Assembly (NCBI RefSeq): GCF_006829085.1
Contig: NZ_BJTC01000011.1
Location: forward strand, 1 to 64,000
Origin: Chryseobacterium sp. ON_d1
Lineage (GTDB): Bacteria; Bacteroidota; Bacteroidia; Flavobacteriales; Weeksellaceae
DNA length: 64,000 bases
Reading direction: 5' to 3'
The notes under the pieces were generated by a model. The model saw only the letters and a list, made by a program, of their open reading frames with translations. It was not told the DNA's origin and ran no database searches. Positions 8,841 to 17,228 of the stretch are shown here, piece after piece (positions within the stretch are counted from its first letter, which is position 1; each line of letters starts with the position of its first letter). The translations under genes and the position numbers were made by a program.

Positions 8841-9137
8841 TTATTTATTCTCCTTGTACCTTTTATCAGGAGTCCCGTCTTTTTTCAGGTGTTTGTTTTC
8901 TTTATATCTTTTATCCGGAGTTCCGTCTTTTTTCATTTTGGCAGCCGGTTGTGCAGGCTTCGCTGCTTTTGCATCCATTGCCGGTTTGGCAGCTTTTACT
9001 TCTGCCGGTTTAGCAGCCTTTGCAGTAGTTGCTTTTACAGGTGGATGTGCTGTTGTGCTTTTAGCGGGAGCAGTCTGCTGTGCAGTGGCAAGTCCTAACC
9101 CTAAGATTAATGACATTGCAGATAATAATTTTTTCAT
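8841..9137 (-). CDS. Small secreted Ala/Lys/Pro-rich protein with tandem DGTPDKRYKENK tail
   Basis: This is a 98-residue protein from MKKLLSAM; an upstream in-frame start at 9176 would place non-signal residues before a normal signal peptide. The signal peptide ends near ATAQQ. The middle is low-complexity, rich in A, K, P and T (repeated AAKPA). The C-terminus is two copies of a 14-residue unit, KKDGTPDKRYKENK, separated by HL. It is strongly basic overall. I recall similar PDKRYKEN tails in other Chryseobacterium proteins but cannot verify this, and I know no function. The terminator downstream indicates a single-gene transcript. Confidence 0.75.
   Translation of the reverse strand: MKKLLSAMSLILGLGLATAQQTAPAKSTTAHPPVKATTAKAAKPAEVKAAKPAMDAKAAKPAQPAAKMKKDGTPDKRYKENKHLKKDGTPDKRYKENK
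8844..8933 (-). repeat. Tandem 14-codon repeat at the 3' end of the secreted peptide gene
   Basis: Two 42-base copies (8844-8885 and 8892-8933), offset by 48 bases, encode the same 14 residues. They differ at several third codon positions, so the protein sequence is conserved more tightly than the DNA. That argues for selection on the repeat. Confidence 0.85.
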
Positions 9138-9264
9138 AAGAATGATTGTTTGTTTTTGTTGAATAAAGATATACAAAAACCAGGCTAAAAAAATGGTATT
9201 TTCAAACTTAACTAAAGTTTATTACAGCTTAAAAAAAGATTAAAGCTTTTCATTTACAGTTAAA

Positions 9265-9295
9265 AAGCCTGCCTTCAAAGGATGAAGACAGGCTT
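9265..9295 (-). terminator. Terminator of the 131-aa lipoprotein gene
   Basis: The arms AAGCCTG/CAGGCTT extend inward through CTTC/GAAG with one mismatch, and TTTTTAACTG follows on the minus strand. It is about 25 bases past the stop codon. Confidence 0.8.
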
Positions 9296-9318
9296 GCATA
9301 ATATATAAATAGACACAT

Positions 9319-9714
9319 CTAACGTGTACAGTTGGCTGTCCACGTTTTGCCGTCTTTTGCAAATAAGATTTTTAACGTGTTGTTATCAATTCTGATATAA
9401 GAGGTTGCTGTAGAACCAATCATTACAAGCGTATGATCCCCTTCCTGATTAAACTCTATTCCGTTAAGATCGGGAATACTGTTTGAGAAGGCAAAATTAT
9501 ACTTGGTGCCGCTGGCGATCTTTGTCACAAATACACTTCCGTTATCTGTGCTGATATTGGTGGAGCCTCCGTCATTATAAGAAACACTTCCCTTGTAAGT
9601 TCCTGCAAAAAATTCATTGTTTACAGGATCATCATCTTTGCTGCACGACGAAAAAGATAATGCTGTAAATACCAACAGCATCATAAGTCCTAAAATTTTA
9701 ATTGCTTTTTTCAT
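9319..9714 (-). CDS. Small lipoprotein, beta-rich, unknown function
   Basis: This protein has about 131 residues counting from MKKAIKILG; an in-frame upstream start at 9756 would add residues ahead of a normal lipoprotein signal and is unlikely. The lipobox ends LSFSSC, followed by SKDDDP, an acidic stretch typical of Bacteroidota lipoprotein export signals. The mature part is a short beta-rich domain (FFAGTYKGSVSY, IEFNQEGDHTLVMI, TLKILFAKDGKTW) with a lipocalin-like feel. I cannot assign a family. It is transcribed divergently from mfd. Confidence 0.7.
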   Translation of the reverse strand: MKKAIKILGLMMLLVFTALSFSSCSKDDDPVNNEFFAGTYKGSVSYNDGGSTNISTDNGSVFVTKIASGTKYNFAFSNSIPDLNGIEFNQEGDHTLVMIGSTATSYIRIDNNTLKILFAKDGKTWTANCTR

Positions 9715-9897
9715 AATACTATTCTTAATGTTTGGTAACATAAGGATCCCAAACACTGTGCCATGTGGGAATAATTAATTTTTTTTAACGGGTTATTAAA
9801 TAAAATTGTAAAAAATTAAGATTTATTTTTTTTGGCTAAGTATTTCATTTCTAAATCTGAAAGGATCATATTATATAAGCAGAGAAAAAAATATCAG

Positions 9898-9905
9898 TAT
9901 CTTTG
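9898..9905 (+). promoter_or_regulatory. -7 promoter element upstream of mfd
   Basis: TATCTTTG is a perfect TAnnTTTG, 61 bases upstream of the mfd start codon, in the divergent gap with the lipoprotein gene. No -33 TTTG is seen at ~19 bases. Confidence 0.45.
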
Positions 9906-9966
9906 TATCTCCTAAACGGTTTCGGAAAACTCCCGAAATCGCTTCTGTCGTTTATACCACTACTAT

Positions 9967-12900
9967 ATGCAGTTAAAATCCATCAATGAAAAGTTCCTTC
10001 CAGACCTGTTGCAGAAAGAGTTTGGAAAAGAAATTTTTACTCAGCTAGAAAATAATCAGCATATTGCTGTAAAAGGAAGTGCCGGATCTTCAGTCTCTAT
10101 TTTTGTGGCTGAACTTTTTTTGGTTCAGAAAAAAAATATTCTTTATCTCGTAGATGATAAGGAAGATGCATTATATGCCAATACTGAGATGGAAGACCTT
10201 CTTGGTAAAGATAAAGTGCTGTACTTTCCGGCAACCCATCTTGAGCCGTATCAGGTCGAGAAAACACAGAATGCAAACTTGGTTTTAAGAACGGAGGTTT
10301 TAAATAAAATCAATTCCGGAAGGTCTCCCAGAGTGATAGTTGCCTATGCCGGCGCTCTATCTGAAAAGGTTTTAAAAAAAGAAGATTTTAAGGCGATTTC
10401 TCATCATATTAAAGTAGGTGATCAGCTGGATTTTGATTTTGTAGATGAGCTGCTTAATCATTATCATTTCCAACAGGCTGATTTCGTTTCTGAGCCAGGC
10501 GAATTTTCTGTAAGAGGAGGAATTGTAGATGTGTTTTCCTATTCATATGAAAAACCATACAGGATTACGTTCTTCGGAAATGAAGTGGAAAGCATCAAAA
10601 CATTTGATATTGAAACCCAGCTTTCGGTAGATAAGGTAAAGGATTTTCAATTGGTTTCCAATATGAATTTTTCAGTGACAGGAACCAGGGTATCACTGCT
10701 GCAGTTACTGTCTAATGAAAGCTTTGTAGTTTCAAAAAACGGAATGGTGGGAATGCAGAAAATAAGGACTTTTTATGAAAAGTCTCTGGAGAAATATGAA
10801 ACGTTAAGTAAGGATATTGCACACAGGACTCCACAGGAACTTTTTATTTCTGATCAGGAGTTTCTGTTCGATTATAAAAAATTCAGGACAGTTGATTTTG
10901 GAGGAGTAATGATTGAAGGATTGAAGGAATTTACTGAGGTCAGAATGGACCAGCTCCCACAGCCTTCTTTTCATAAAAACTTTGAACTGCTGATTGAAGA
11001 TATTGAGGAAAAACAGAATAATGGATTTGATACCTGGATTTCCTTTTCAACAGAAAAACAGAAAGAAAGGCTGGAGTCTATTTTTGAAGAACTTGAGCAT
11101 GAACTTCCCTTTAAAAGCTTTAAATCTGAACTTCACGAAGGGTTTGTAGATCATGGTCACAAACTGATGGTCTATACAGATCACCAGATTTTTGACCGTT
11201 ATCAGAGATATAAAGCTAAAAATACTTTTGCAAAATCTGAACAGCTTACCCTGAAAGATCTGATGTCTCTGAAGATCGGTGACTATATCGCTCATATCGA
11301 TCATGGAATTGGGAAGTTTATGGGCCTGGTAAAGGTAAATAATGATGGCAAAATCCAGGAATGTTTCAAATTGACTTATAAAAACGGTGACCTGCTGTAT
11401 GTGAGTATTCACTCTTTACATAAGATTTCAAAATACAACGGCCCGGATGGAAAAGAAGTTGTTTTGAGTAAACTCGGATCTCCAACCTGGAAATCTTTAA
11501 AGCAGAAAACAAAAGCTAAAGTTAAGCAGATTGCTTTTGACCTTATTAAACTGTATGCCCAGAGAAAAACGGCAAAAGGTTTTGCGTATACACCGGATTC
11601 CTATCTGCAGAACGAATTGGAAGCCAGCTTTATTTATGAAGATACTCCGGATCAGGAAAAGGCTACCATAGATGTAAAAAAAGATATGGAAGCTGATACA
11701 GTGATGGACAGGCTGGTTTGTGGTGATGTAGGTTTCGGAAAAACAGAAGTTGCAATCAGGGCTGCATTTAAAGCGGCTACTGATGGCAAGCAGGTTGCCG
11801 TATTAGTGCCTACAACTATTCTGGCTTTTCAGCATTACAGAAGTTTTAAGGAAAGGCTTAAAGATTTTCCGGTAAATGTCTCTTATGTCAACAGATTCAG
11901 GACGGCCAAACAAAAATCAGAGACTTTAGAAGATCTGAAGAATGGAAAAGTAGATATTATCATTGGAACACATCAGTTGGTAAGCAGCTCTGTGAAATTT
12001 AAAGACCTTGGATTGCTGATTATTGATGAAGAGCATAAATTCGGAGTTTCAGTAAAGGATAAGTTGAAGACCTTAAAAAATAATGTGGATACCCTTACTC
12101 TTACAGCTACTCCTATTCCAAGAACCCTGCAGTTTTCATTGATGGCTGCCAGGGATTTGTCTGTAATCAAAACACCACCTCCTAACAGACAGCCTGTGGA
12201 TACGCAGTTGATAGGATTCAATGAAGAAATTCTTCGTGATGCTGTTTCATACGAGCTTCAGAGAGATGGGCAGGTATATTTTATCAATAACAGAATTGAG
12301 AATCTGAAAGATATTGCAGGGCTTATTCAGAGACTGGTTCCCGATGCAAGAGTGATTACGGGACATGGACAGATGGAGGGAAAACAGCTGGAAAAGAATG
12401 TCCTGGATTTTATGGAAGGAAAATATGATGTCCTTGTATCTACCACCATTGTGGAAAGTGGTGTAGATGTGCCGAATGCGAATACTATTTTTATCAATGA
12501 TGCACATCGGTTCGGAATGGCAGACCTTCACCAGATGAGAGGAAGGGTGGGACGAAGCAACCGGAAAGCGTTTTGTTATCTGATCACACCTCCTTATGAT
12601 ATGATGACTTCGGATGCCAGAAAACGTTTGGAGGCTATTGAACAGTTTTCAGATCTGGGAAGTGGATTCCAGATTGCAATGAAAGATCTTGAGATAAGGG
12701 GAGCAGGTGATCTTCTGGGAGCTGAGCAGAGTGGATTTATCAATGAGATGGGTTTTGAAACGTATCAGAAACTGATGCAGGAAGCATTGGAAGAATTAAA
12801 AGATGATGCTGATTTTGAAAACCTTTTTGAAAATGAAGAAGATCGTCAGAAGCTTTTTAAATCCGTGAAAGAGGTTAATATCGATACGGATTTGGAACTG

Positions 12901-13335
12901 ATGCTCCCGGATTCATATATCTCCAATACGGAAGAAAGGCTGCTGCTGTATCAGAAAATTGCAGAGATCAACAATGAAGCAGATCTTCATCAGTTTGAGC
13001 TGGAATTGATCGACCGTTTTGGGGCACTGCCGAAAGAAGCTGTTAATCTTCTGAAGAGTGTGTCCCTGAAATGGCTGGCTGCTGATATTGGTTTTGAGAA
13101 GATTGTAATGAAAAACGGCGTCTTTTTAGGATACTTTCCGGGGAATCCTCAGGATAAATTCTATCAGACCGATAGATTCAGACATATTATCAATTATCTG
13201 ACCCGCAATCCTGCTGAGGCTCAGCTGAAAGAGAAGTCAGGAAAAGAAGGCAACCAGCTGATGATGAGGAAGGAAAAGGTTAAAAATGTTGATGAGGTAA
13301 ATCTACTGCTGAAAGCCATTATTGAACATAATTAA
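9967..13335 (+). CDS. mfd: Transcription-repair coupling factor Mfd
   Basis: This 1122-residue cytoplasmic ATPase recognises RNA polymerase stalled at DNA lesions, removes it and recruits UvrA. The N-terminal UvrB-like module covers about residues 1-330. The RNAP-interaction (CarD-like) domain starts near residue 436 (IGDYIAHIDHGIGKFMG). The helicase core has Walker A GDVGFGKTE (~585), the DEEH box (~686), TATPIPRTL, and motif VI-like HQMRGRVGRSNR. The C-terminal TRCF domain begins near residue 975. Length matches the family. It is single-gene with a strong terminator downstream. Confidence 0.97.
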   Translation: MQLKSINEKFLPDLLQKEFGKEIFTQLENNQHIAVKGSAGSSVSIFVAELFLVQKKNILYLVDDKEDALYANTEMEDLLGKDKVLYFPATHLEPYQVEKTQNANLVLRTEVLNKINSGRSPRVIVAYAGALSEKVLKKEDFKAISHHIKVGDQLDFDFVDELLNHYHFQQADFVSEPGEFSVRGGIVDVFSYSYEKPYRITFFGNEVESIKTFDIETQLSVDKVKDFQLVSNMNFSVTGTRVSLLQLLSNESFVVSKNGMVGMQKIRTFYEKSLEKYETLSKDIAHRTPQELFISDQEFLFDYKKFRTVDFGGVMIEGLKEFTEVRMDQLPQPSFHKNFELLIEDIEEKQNNGFDTWISFSTEKQKERLESIFEELEHELPFKSFKSELHEGFVDHGHKLMVYTDHQIFDRYQRYKAKNTFAKSEQLTLKDLMSLKIGDYIAHIDHGIGKFMGLVKVNNDGKIQECFKLTYKNGDLLYVSIHSLHKISKYNGPDGKEVVLSKLGSPTWKSLKQKTKAKVKQIAFDLIKLYAQRKTAKGFAYTPDSYLQNELEASFIYEDTPDQEKATIDVKKDMEADTVMDRLVCGDVGFGKTEVAIRAAFKAATDGKQVAVLVPTTILAFQHYRSFKERLKDFPVNVSYVNRFRTAKQKSETLEDLKNGKVDIIIGTHQLVSSSVKFKDLGLLIIDEEHKFGVSVKDKLKTLKNNVDTLTLTATPIPRTLQFSLMAARDLSVIKTPPPNRQPVDTQLIGFNEEILRDAVSYELQRDGQVYFINNRIENLKDIAGLIQRLVPDARVITGHGQMEGKQLEKNVLDFMEGKYDVLVSTTIVESGVDVPNANTIFINDAHRFGMADLHQMRGRVGRSNRKAFCYLITPPYDMMTSDARKRLEAIEQFSDLGSGFQIAMKDLEIRGAGDLLGAEQSGFINEMGFETYQKLMQEALEELKDDADFENLFENEEDRQKLFKSVKEVNIDTDLELMLPDSYISNTEERLLLYQKIAEINNEADLHQFELELIDRFGALPKEAVNLLKSVSLKWLAADIGFEKIVMKNGVFLGYFPGNPQDKFYQTDRFRHIINYLTRNPAEAQLKEKSGKEGNQLMMRKEKVKNVDEVNLLLKAIIEHN

Positions 13336-13378
13336 ATTTTACTTTTTGTTCTTTAGGGACAACTTTATAAAAATCGTG

Positions 13379-13415
13379 AAAAACGTATAAAAGCCTTAAA
13401 TTTTTATACGTTTTT
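13379..13415 (+). terminator. mfd terminator
   Basis: A 14-bp perfect stem (AAAAACGTATAAAA with its complement), a 9-base loop and a T7 run make a strong Rho-independent terminator 43 bases after the mfd stop codon. Confidence 0.9.
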
Positions 13416-13417
13416 TT

Positions 13418-13688
13418 GTGATTGTTATCATGTTTTTATTTTGGAATATTCCTCTCGGGGAGAATTAAGGCCCTTTTTGTGGTGTTAAAATCACATTCTG
13501 ATGAGTAATAAAAACTTGTAAGTTCCCGTACAGTAAGGGTTTGGAGCATAATATGTTTTATTTAGTAAATGAAAAGTGGAGTTATGTAGAAATAATTCTA
13601 CTTTTAGATGTGATTAATTCTATATTGTAATGTGTTTATTTCTATAGGTTTATGGATATATAACTGGAATTTTTTGGACTTCATTGTG
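13418..13688. other. Gene-free stretch between mfd and the VGIGT operon
   Basis: No credible gene is seen in this ~270-base gap. It is AT-rich and includes a small hairpin at 13586-13601 (GTAGAA-ATAA-TTCTAC followed by TTTTAG). The hairpin could be a weak terminator or part of a short RNA, but nothing further supports it. Confidence 0.4.
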
Positions 13689-13696
13689 TACCTTTG
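13689..13696 (+). promoter_or_regulatory. -7 promoter element of the VGIGT operon
   Basis: TACCTTTG is a perfect TAnnTTTG, 11 bases before the ATG at 13708. It overlaps the region that a longer in-frame start (TTG at 13684) would use, so it supports the shorter start and implies a leader of only about 6 bases. Confidence 0.6.
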
Positions 13697-13707
13697 CAGT
13701 CCTTATT

Positions 13708-14529
13708 ATGAAAAAAATTATATATTGCTGCGCGGCTGGACTTCTTTCATTCTATGCCAACGCACAGGTGGGAATAGGTACTGCAAAACCTAAATCTGTT
13801 CTTGATGTGAATGGAAAGACCACCTTAAGAAAAGAACTTAGAGTAGGCGGAACTTCAACGCAGGCTGGAGATGCCGGGTTGAACGGCCAGGTTTTGGTTT
13901 CTCAGGGTGAGGGATTGCCTCCTGTGTGGAAATCATTGAATGTTTCCTTTATGGAAGAGGGACAGTATAAGCTGATCAATTCTTATCTGTCGTCGGATCA
14001 AACGGGTATTATATCACTTTCTGATAATGTTGCAGGAGATGGTATTCTTGTAAACAGTGTTGGTGATAAGCTTATCGATCTTACCAAAGGCAAATGGGTG
14101 AAGATCGATGGCCTTCAAAATAGTTTTACTGTTAAAAACGGAAAAAACAGACTTACTTATCAGTTTCAGACAGGGGTTGAGATTAAAGCACCTGTTGCCA
14201 CTACTTCTGAAAGTGTCAGATTTGCATGTGGCGTTTTCAGAAACGGTCTGCTGGTAGCGGTACGCCCGGATAGAATTGCTTCTAACAATAATAGCGGGAA
14301 AAATGGTCTCCAGGATTATATTTTTACTCTTAACTATACCGAACAAAATGTTCCGATTGGAGTGCATACAATTGAAATTGCATGCAGAAAGATTGATACC
14401 TCAAATGCCGGCTCGCAATTTGCTATCGGGCGTAATGCACAGGGTTCAAACGGAACTTCCAGTGCATTTACTTTAGAATCTACCATGAAAATGGACCTTA
14501 TCGAATACGTGAGCTATAAAAACAACTAA
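13708..14529 (+). CDS. Secreted VGIGT-type protein, paralogue 1
   Basis: This protein has about 273 residues counting from MKKIIYCC. The signal peptide ends in ANAQ, directly followed by VGIGTAKPKSVLDVNG, the head motif of many Flavobacteriia secreted proteins. Shared features with the next two genes are a GG(T)-rich linker, an FACGVFRNG...VR segment, an IEIACRK segment and a C-terminal IGRNA patch. Proteins with this head are secreted or surface-associated; no enzymatic motif is seen. Its stop codon overlaps the start of the next gene (TAATG), so the genes are co-translated. The three adjacent paralogues may form one assembly, which is inference. Confidence 0.75.
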   Translation: MKKIIYCCAAGLLSFYANAQVGIGTAKPKSVLDVNGKTTLRKELRVGGTSTQAGDAGLNGQVLVSQGEGLPPVWKSLNVSFMEEGQYKLINSYLSSDQTGIISLSDNVAGDGILVNSVGDKLIDLTKGKWVKIDGLQNSFTVKNGKNRLTYQFQTGVEIKAPVATTSESVRFACGVFRNGLLVAVRPDRIASNNNSGKNGLQDYIFTLNYTEQNVPIGVHTIEIACRKIDTSNAGSQFAIGRNAQGSNGTSSAFTLESTMKMDLIEYVSYKNN

Positions 14530-15356
14530 TGATGAAAAAACTATTATCAACGCTGCTTTGTACCACGGGACTTTGGGCAGCGGCTCAGGTGGGAATAAAA
14601 ACAGATACCCCTAATGCAAAACTGGACGTCAACGGAGATGTCAATTTCAGAGGTAAAATTGCGGTTCTTAATGCTACTGACAATTCTGTATTTCAGGGAA
14701 ATAACGACCAACTTCTGGTTTCTCAGGGAGAGGGATATGCTCCAATCTGGAAATCACTGCGTATTCCGGAATATGAGCCCAATAAGTTTTACCTGATATA
14801 TAACAATTCTTTTTCTGATAAAGTTGGAGTTACATTCAGTTCTTCCGAGAATTCTACGGTGGGCTTCACTTCAAGAGGTGCCACTTTTACCAAAGGAAAA
14901 GATCTCAGCAGTCTTACCAATTTCAAAAAAATAGATGGGCTTTCACAGGTGATCAAAGTATTCAGTACTCAGAGTAAAGCTTACTTCCAGTTTGAAACAG
15001 TTGTACAGGCAGATTTTGGCGCAGCGGGAGGAACAGATAATTCAATAGACTATGCGTGTGGTATTTTTGTGGATAATAAGCTGGTGAATCTGAGACAGAG
15101 AAACTTAAAGGCAATTACCACTTCATATCCTTTCCTTACCCATACCCAGATAGGAATTGTAGAGAATCTTGCGAAAGGAGATCATACAGTAAGTGTAGCG
15201 TGTACAAGATTAGGCTCTTATGGAGCTACAGGATCAGGAAATGCGCTGACAATAGGGACCAATGTATATACCAATATCAACAGCTTCATTTCACAGTCAT
15301 CTCTTAAGGTGGATGTATATGAAGTTCCGGAGGTGTTTAACCCAATTATAAATTAA
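14529..15356 (+). CDS. Secreted VGIGT-type protein, paralogue 2
   Basis: This 275-residue protein has a signal peptide ending LWAAAQ, followed by VGIKTDTPNAKLDVNG. It aligns by eye with both neighbours: the QLLVSQGEGYAPIWKSL segment is nearly identical to one in paralogue 1, and the YACGIFVDNKLV and VSVACTRLG segments match in place. ATG codons at 14529 and 14532 are both usable; the first overlaps the previous stop. Function is unknown; secretion and surface location are predicted from the signal peptide and the family head motif. Confidence 0.75.
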   Translation: MMKKLLSTLLCTTGLWAAAQVGIKTDTPNAKLDVNGDVNFRGKIAVLNATDNSVFQGNNDQLLVSQGEGYAPIWKSLRIPEYEPNKFYLIYNNSFSDKVGVTFSSSENSTVGFTSRGATFTKGKDLSSLTNFKKIDGLSQVIKVFSTQSKAYFQFETVVQADFGAAGGTDNSIDYACGIFVDNKLVNLRQRNLKAITTSYPFLTHTQIGIVENLAKGDHTVSVACTRLGSYGATGSGNALTIGTNVYTNINSFISQSSLKVDVYEVPEVFNPIIN

Positions 15357-15363
15357 GCAGATC

Positions 15364-16101
15364 ATGAAAAAAATAATATTGATAACCTCTCTGCTGGTAG
15401 CAGGTATCGCCAATGCTCAGGTGGGTATTAATACTCCAACGCCCAGCAATATGCTGGATGTAAATGGGGATCTTAATATCGCAAAAGAATTAAGAACAGG
15501 AGGTACTGATCTGTTGAAAGGATCTGCCGGCGCAGCAGGAGATATTCTGCATAATAATACAGATCTGGGTACGAACGACTGGAAAGCAATCAAAATTGCA
15601 GACGGCCAGGGGAGTATGTCTGTATTTTCAATTAATACAGTGGCAGACCAGACCGGAGTGAGCTTTTCAGGAGCTAACGGATCAACAAATCCCTATACTG
15701 AAGGAGAGGCACTGACAGGTGGCTGGACTGTAATTCCTGGTGCGGTTGATTTATTTTCTATCACCAACAGTAATAATAAAGCGACCTTCTCATTCCAGAC
15801 TACCGTACAGAAAACAGGAACAAATTCTGCGAGTTTTGCCTGTGGGGTATTTGTGGATGACAAGCTGAGAGCAGTAAGAACAGATGTATTGCTTGGAGAT
15901 GCCGGAACTTACAAGATTTTTAATCTTAATGCCACACTGGCGAATCTTACACCTAAAAACAATTACAGTGTAAAAGTAGCCTGTATTAAAAGAGCAATTT
16001 CAAGTAACACGCTTGGTGTTGGAAGAGCGGTTAATACAGATAATCTGAACAGTGATATGTCACAGTCGGTTTTGACCACTTCTATATTGCAACCTTATTA
16101 A
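15364..16101 (+). CDS. Secreted VGIGT-type protein, paralogue 3
   Basis: This 245-residue protein has a signal peptide ending ANAQ, followed by VGINTPTPSNMLDVNG. The SFACGVFVDDKLRAVR and VKVACIKR segments place it in the same family as the two preceding genes. It is the shortest copy. It begins 7 bases after paralogue 2 and ends just before a strong terminator, so it closes a three-gene operon. Function is unknown. Confidence 0.75.
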   Translation: MKKIILITSLLVAGIANAQVGINTPTPSNMLDVNGDLNIAKELRTGGTDLLKGSAGAAGDILHNNTDLGTNDWKAIKIADGQGSMSVFSINTVADQTGVSFSGANGSTNPYTEGEALTGGWTVIPGAVDLFSITNSNNKATFSFQTTVQKTGTNSASFACGVFVDDKLRAVRTDVLLGDAGTYKIFNLNATLANLTPKNNYSVKVACIKRAISSNTLGVGRAVNTDNLNSDMSQSVLTTSILQPY

Positions 16102-16125
16102 TTTTCATAATAATACAATAATTGG

Positions 16126-16154
16126 AAATCTAAAAACGTTATGTTTTTAGATTT
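16126..16154 (+). terminator. Terminator of the VGIGT operon
   Basis: A perfect 12-bp stem (AAATCTAAAAAC with its complement) with a 5-base loop is followed by a T8 run, 24 bases after the last stop codon. Confidence 0.92.
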
Positions 16155-16224
16155 TTTTTGTTTATTAAGTCTATTTCTTGTGAATTTGTTCAGATAAAGT
16201 GAAGTGTATTATTGAAAATTGAAT

Positions 16225-16232
16225 TATATTTG
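16225..16232 (+). promoter_or_regulatory. -7 promoter element for the first YD-like lipoprotein
   Basis: TATATTTG is a perfect TAnnTTTG, 21 bases before the ATG at 16254. It lies downstream of a possible TTG start at 16212, which it therefore argues against. Confidence 0.55.
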
Positions 16233-16253
16233 GACAAGCTAAAAAAATTCTAT

Positions 16254-17129
16254 ATGGTAAAAAACTATTTTTTAAAAATGTTTGCCGGTATTGCTTTTCT
16301 TGGGCTGCTGACAGCATGTAATACAACCTCAGACCCTACAGAATCCATTCCTAATCCGGATGATGGTCCACCACCTAAAAAAGTTTTGACAAAGGTGAGT
16401 TCCAATAATGTTTCTCAGGAAGAGTATATTACTGCAGCAGGATCAGGAGATTTGCAAACTGCTGTATCTAAAGATGAATTCGCTTCCGGAAGTGCTTATT
16501 TTACTGGAACAGTAACATATACCAACAATAATATTACGAAAGTAAAATATGTGAGTTCAGCATCTTCCAGTCTCGTATATGAATTTAATATTGTCCCTGA
16601 TGCCACAGGCAAAAGAATTTATAATGCAAGTTCTACTGCAACCGGTGCAACTCCATCCGTCTCAGTGGTAAGTGATTATGCATTTACCTATAATGCAACG
16701 ACCAATAAGCTTACCAAAATTCTTGAAAAGAGAAAAGAAGGAGGAATAAGTGCCTACAACAGATTTATAGACTATAGTTTTGTGTATAACGGTGATAATG
16801 TTATTCAGGTAGTTTGTTCCAAGGGTATTCTGGATATCAATGGAAACCCGAATATGACTACAGCAGTAGTAAGCAAATACAGCTTTCAAAATTATGATGC
16901 TCAGAAAAGCCCTTATTCTACGCTTCCTTCGGTTTATTTTATCACACGAAGCCTTATGAATCCGGCTAACTTCTATAAAATATCTCCAAACAATCCTACT
17001 TCGATGTTTATAGAATTGCCATCACCAGCTACTCCTGTTAATACAGCTCAAAGTTATTCTTATGATAATCAGGGGTATGTAACTGTTGAAAAAAATCAGA
17101 ACCTAACTTTTACCTATAAAAATTTATAG
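16254..17129 (+). CDS. Lipoprotein, paralogue of the next gene
   Basis: This protein has about 291 residues counting from MVKNYF, with lipobox LLTAC followed by NTTSDPTE. The mature part alternates short beta strands with tyrosines and charged residues (YTNNNITKVKYVSS, YNGDNVIQVV). This resembles the DUF4595-like or YD-repeat-like proteins frequent in Bacteroidota. The C-terminal signature SPYSTLPSVY...SPNNPTSM recurs in the next gene as SPFTLLPHVY...SPNNPKRW. It is therefore a predicted lipidated envelope protein of unknown role. Each paralogue has its own -7 element. Confidence 0.75.
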   Translation: MVKNYFLKMFAGIAFLGLLTACNTTSDPTESIPNPDDGPPPKKVLTKVSSNNVSQEEYITAAGSGDLQTAVSKDEFASGSAYFTGTVTYTNNNITKVKYVSSASSSLVYEFNIVPDATGKRIYNASSTATGATPSVSVVSDYAFTYNATTNKLTKILEKRKEGGISAYNRFIDYSFVYNGDNVIQVVCSKGILDINGNPNMTTAVVSKYSFQNYDAQKSPYSTLPSVYFITRSLMNPANFYKISPNNPTSMFIELPSPATPVNTAQSYSYDNQGYVTVEKNQNLTFTYKNL

Positions 17130-17194
17130 GAGAAATATAGTTATTAATCTTACCGGAATATAAATAATAATACAATTTTTAGGCAAAAAAAAAT

Positions 17195-17202
17195 TATATT
17201 TG
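17195..17202 (+). promoter_or_regulatory. -7 promoter element for the second YD-like lipoprotein
   Basis: TATATTTG is a perfect TAnnTTTG, 26 bases before the start codon. It is identical to the element in front of the paralogous gene. Confidence 0.55.
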
Positions 17203-17228
17203 TCAAAAAAATAATCAATTACAAGGAA

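Noticed and set aside
8854..9162. A 102-codon plus-strand open frame over the repeat-tailed secreted peptide
   Set aside because: Antisense to a gene with a clear signal peptide and terminator; the product is only the reverse reading of AKP repeats.
13671..13677. A TTTG-like -33 element for the VGIGT operon
   Set aside because: Spacing to the -7 element is only 12 bases, well short of the usual ~19; only the -7 is called.
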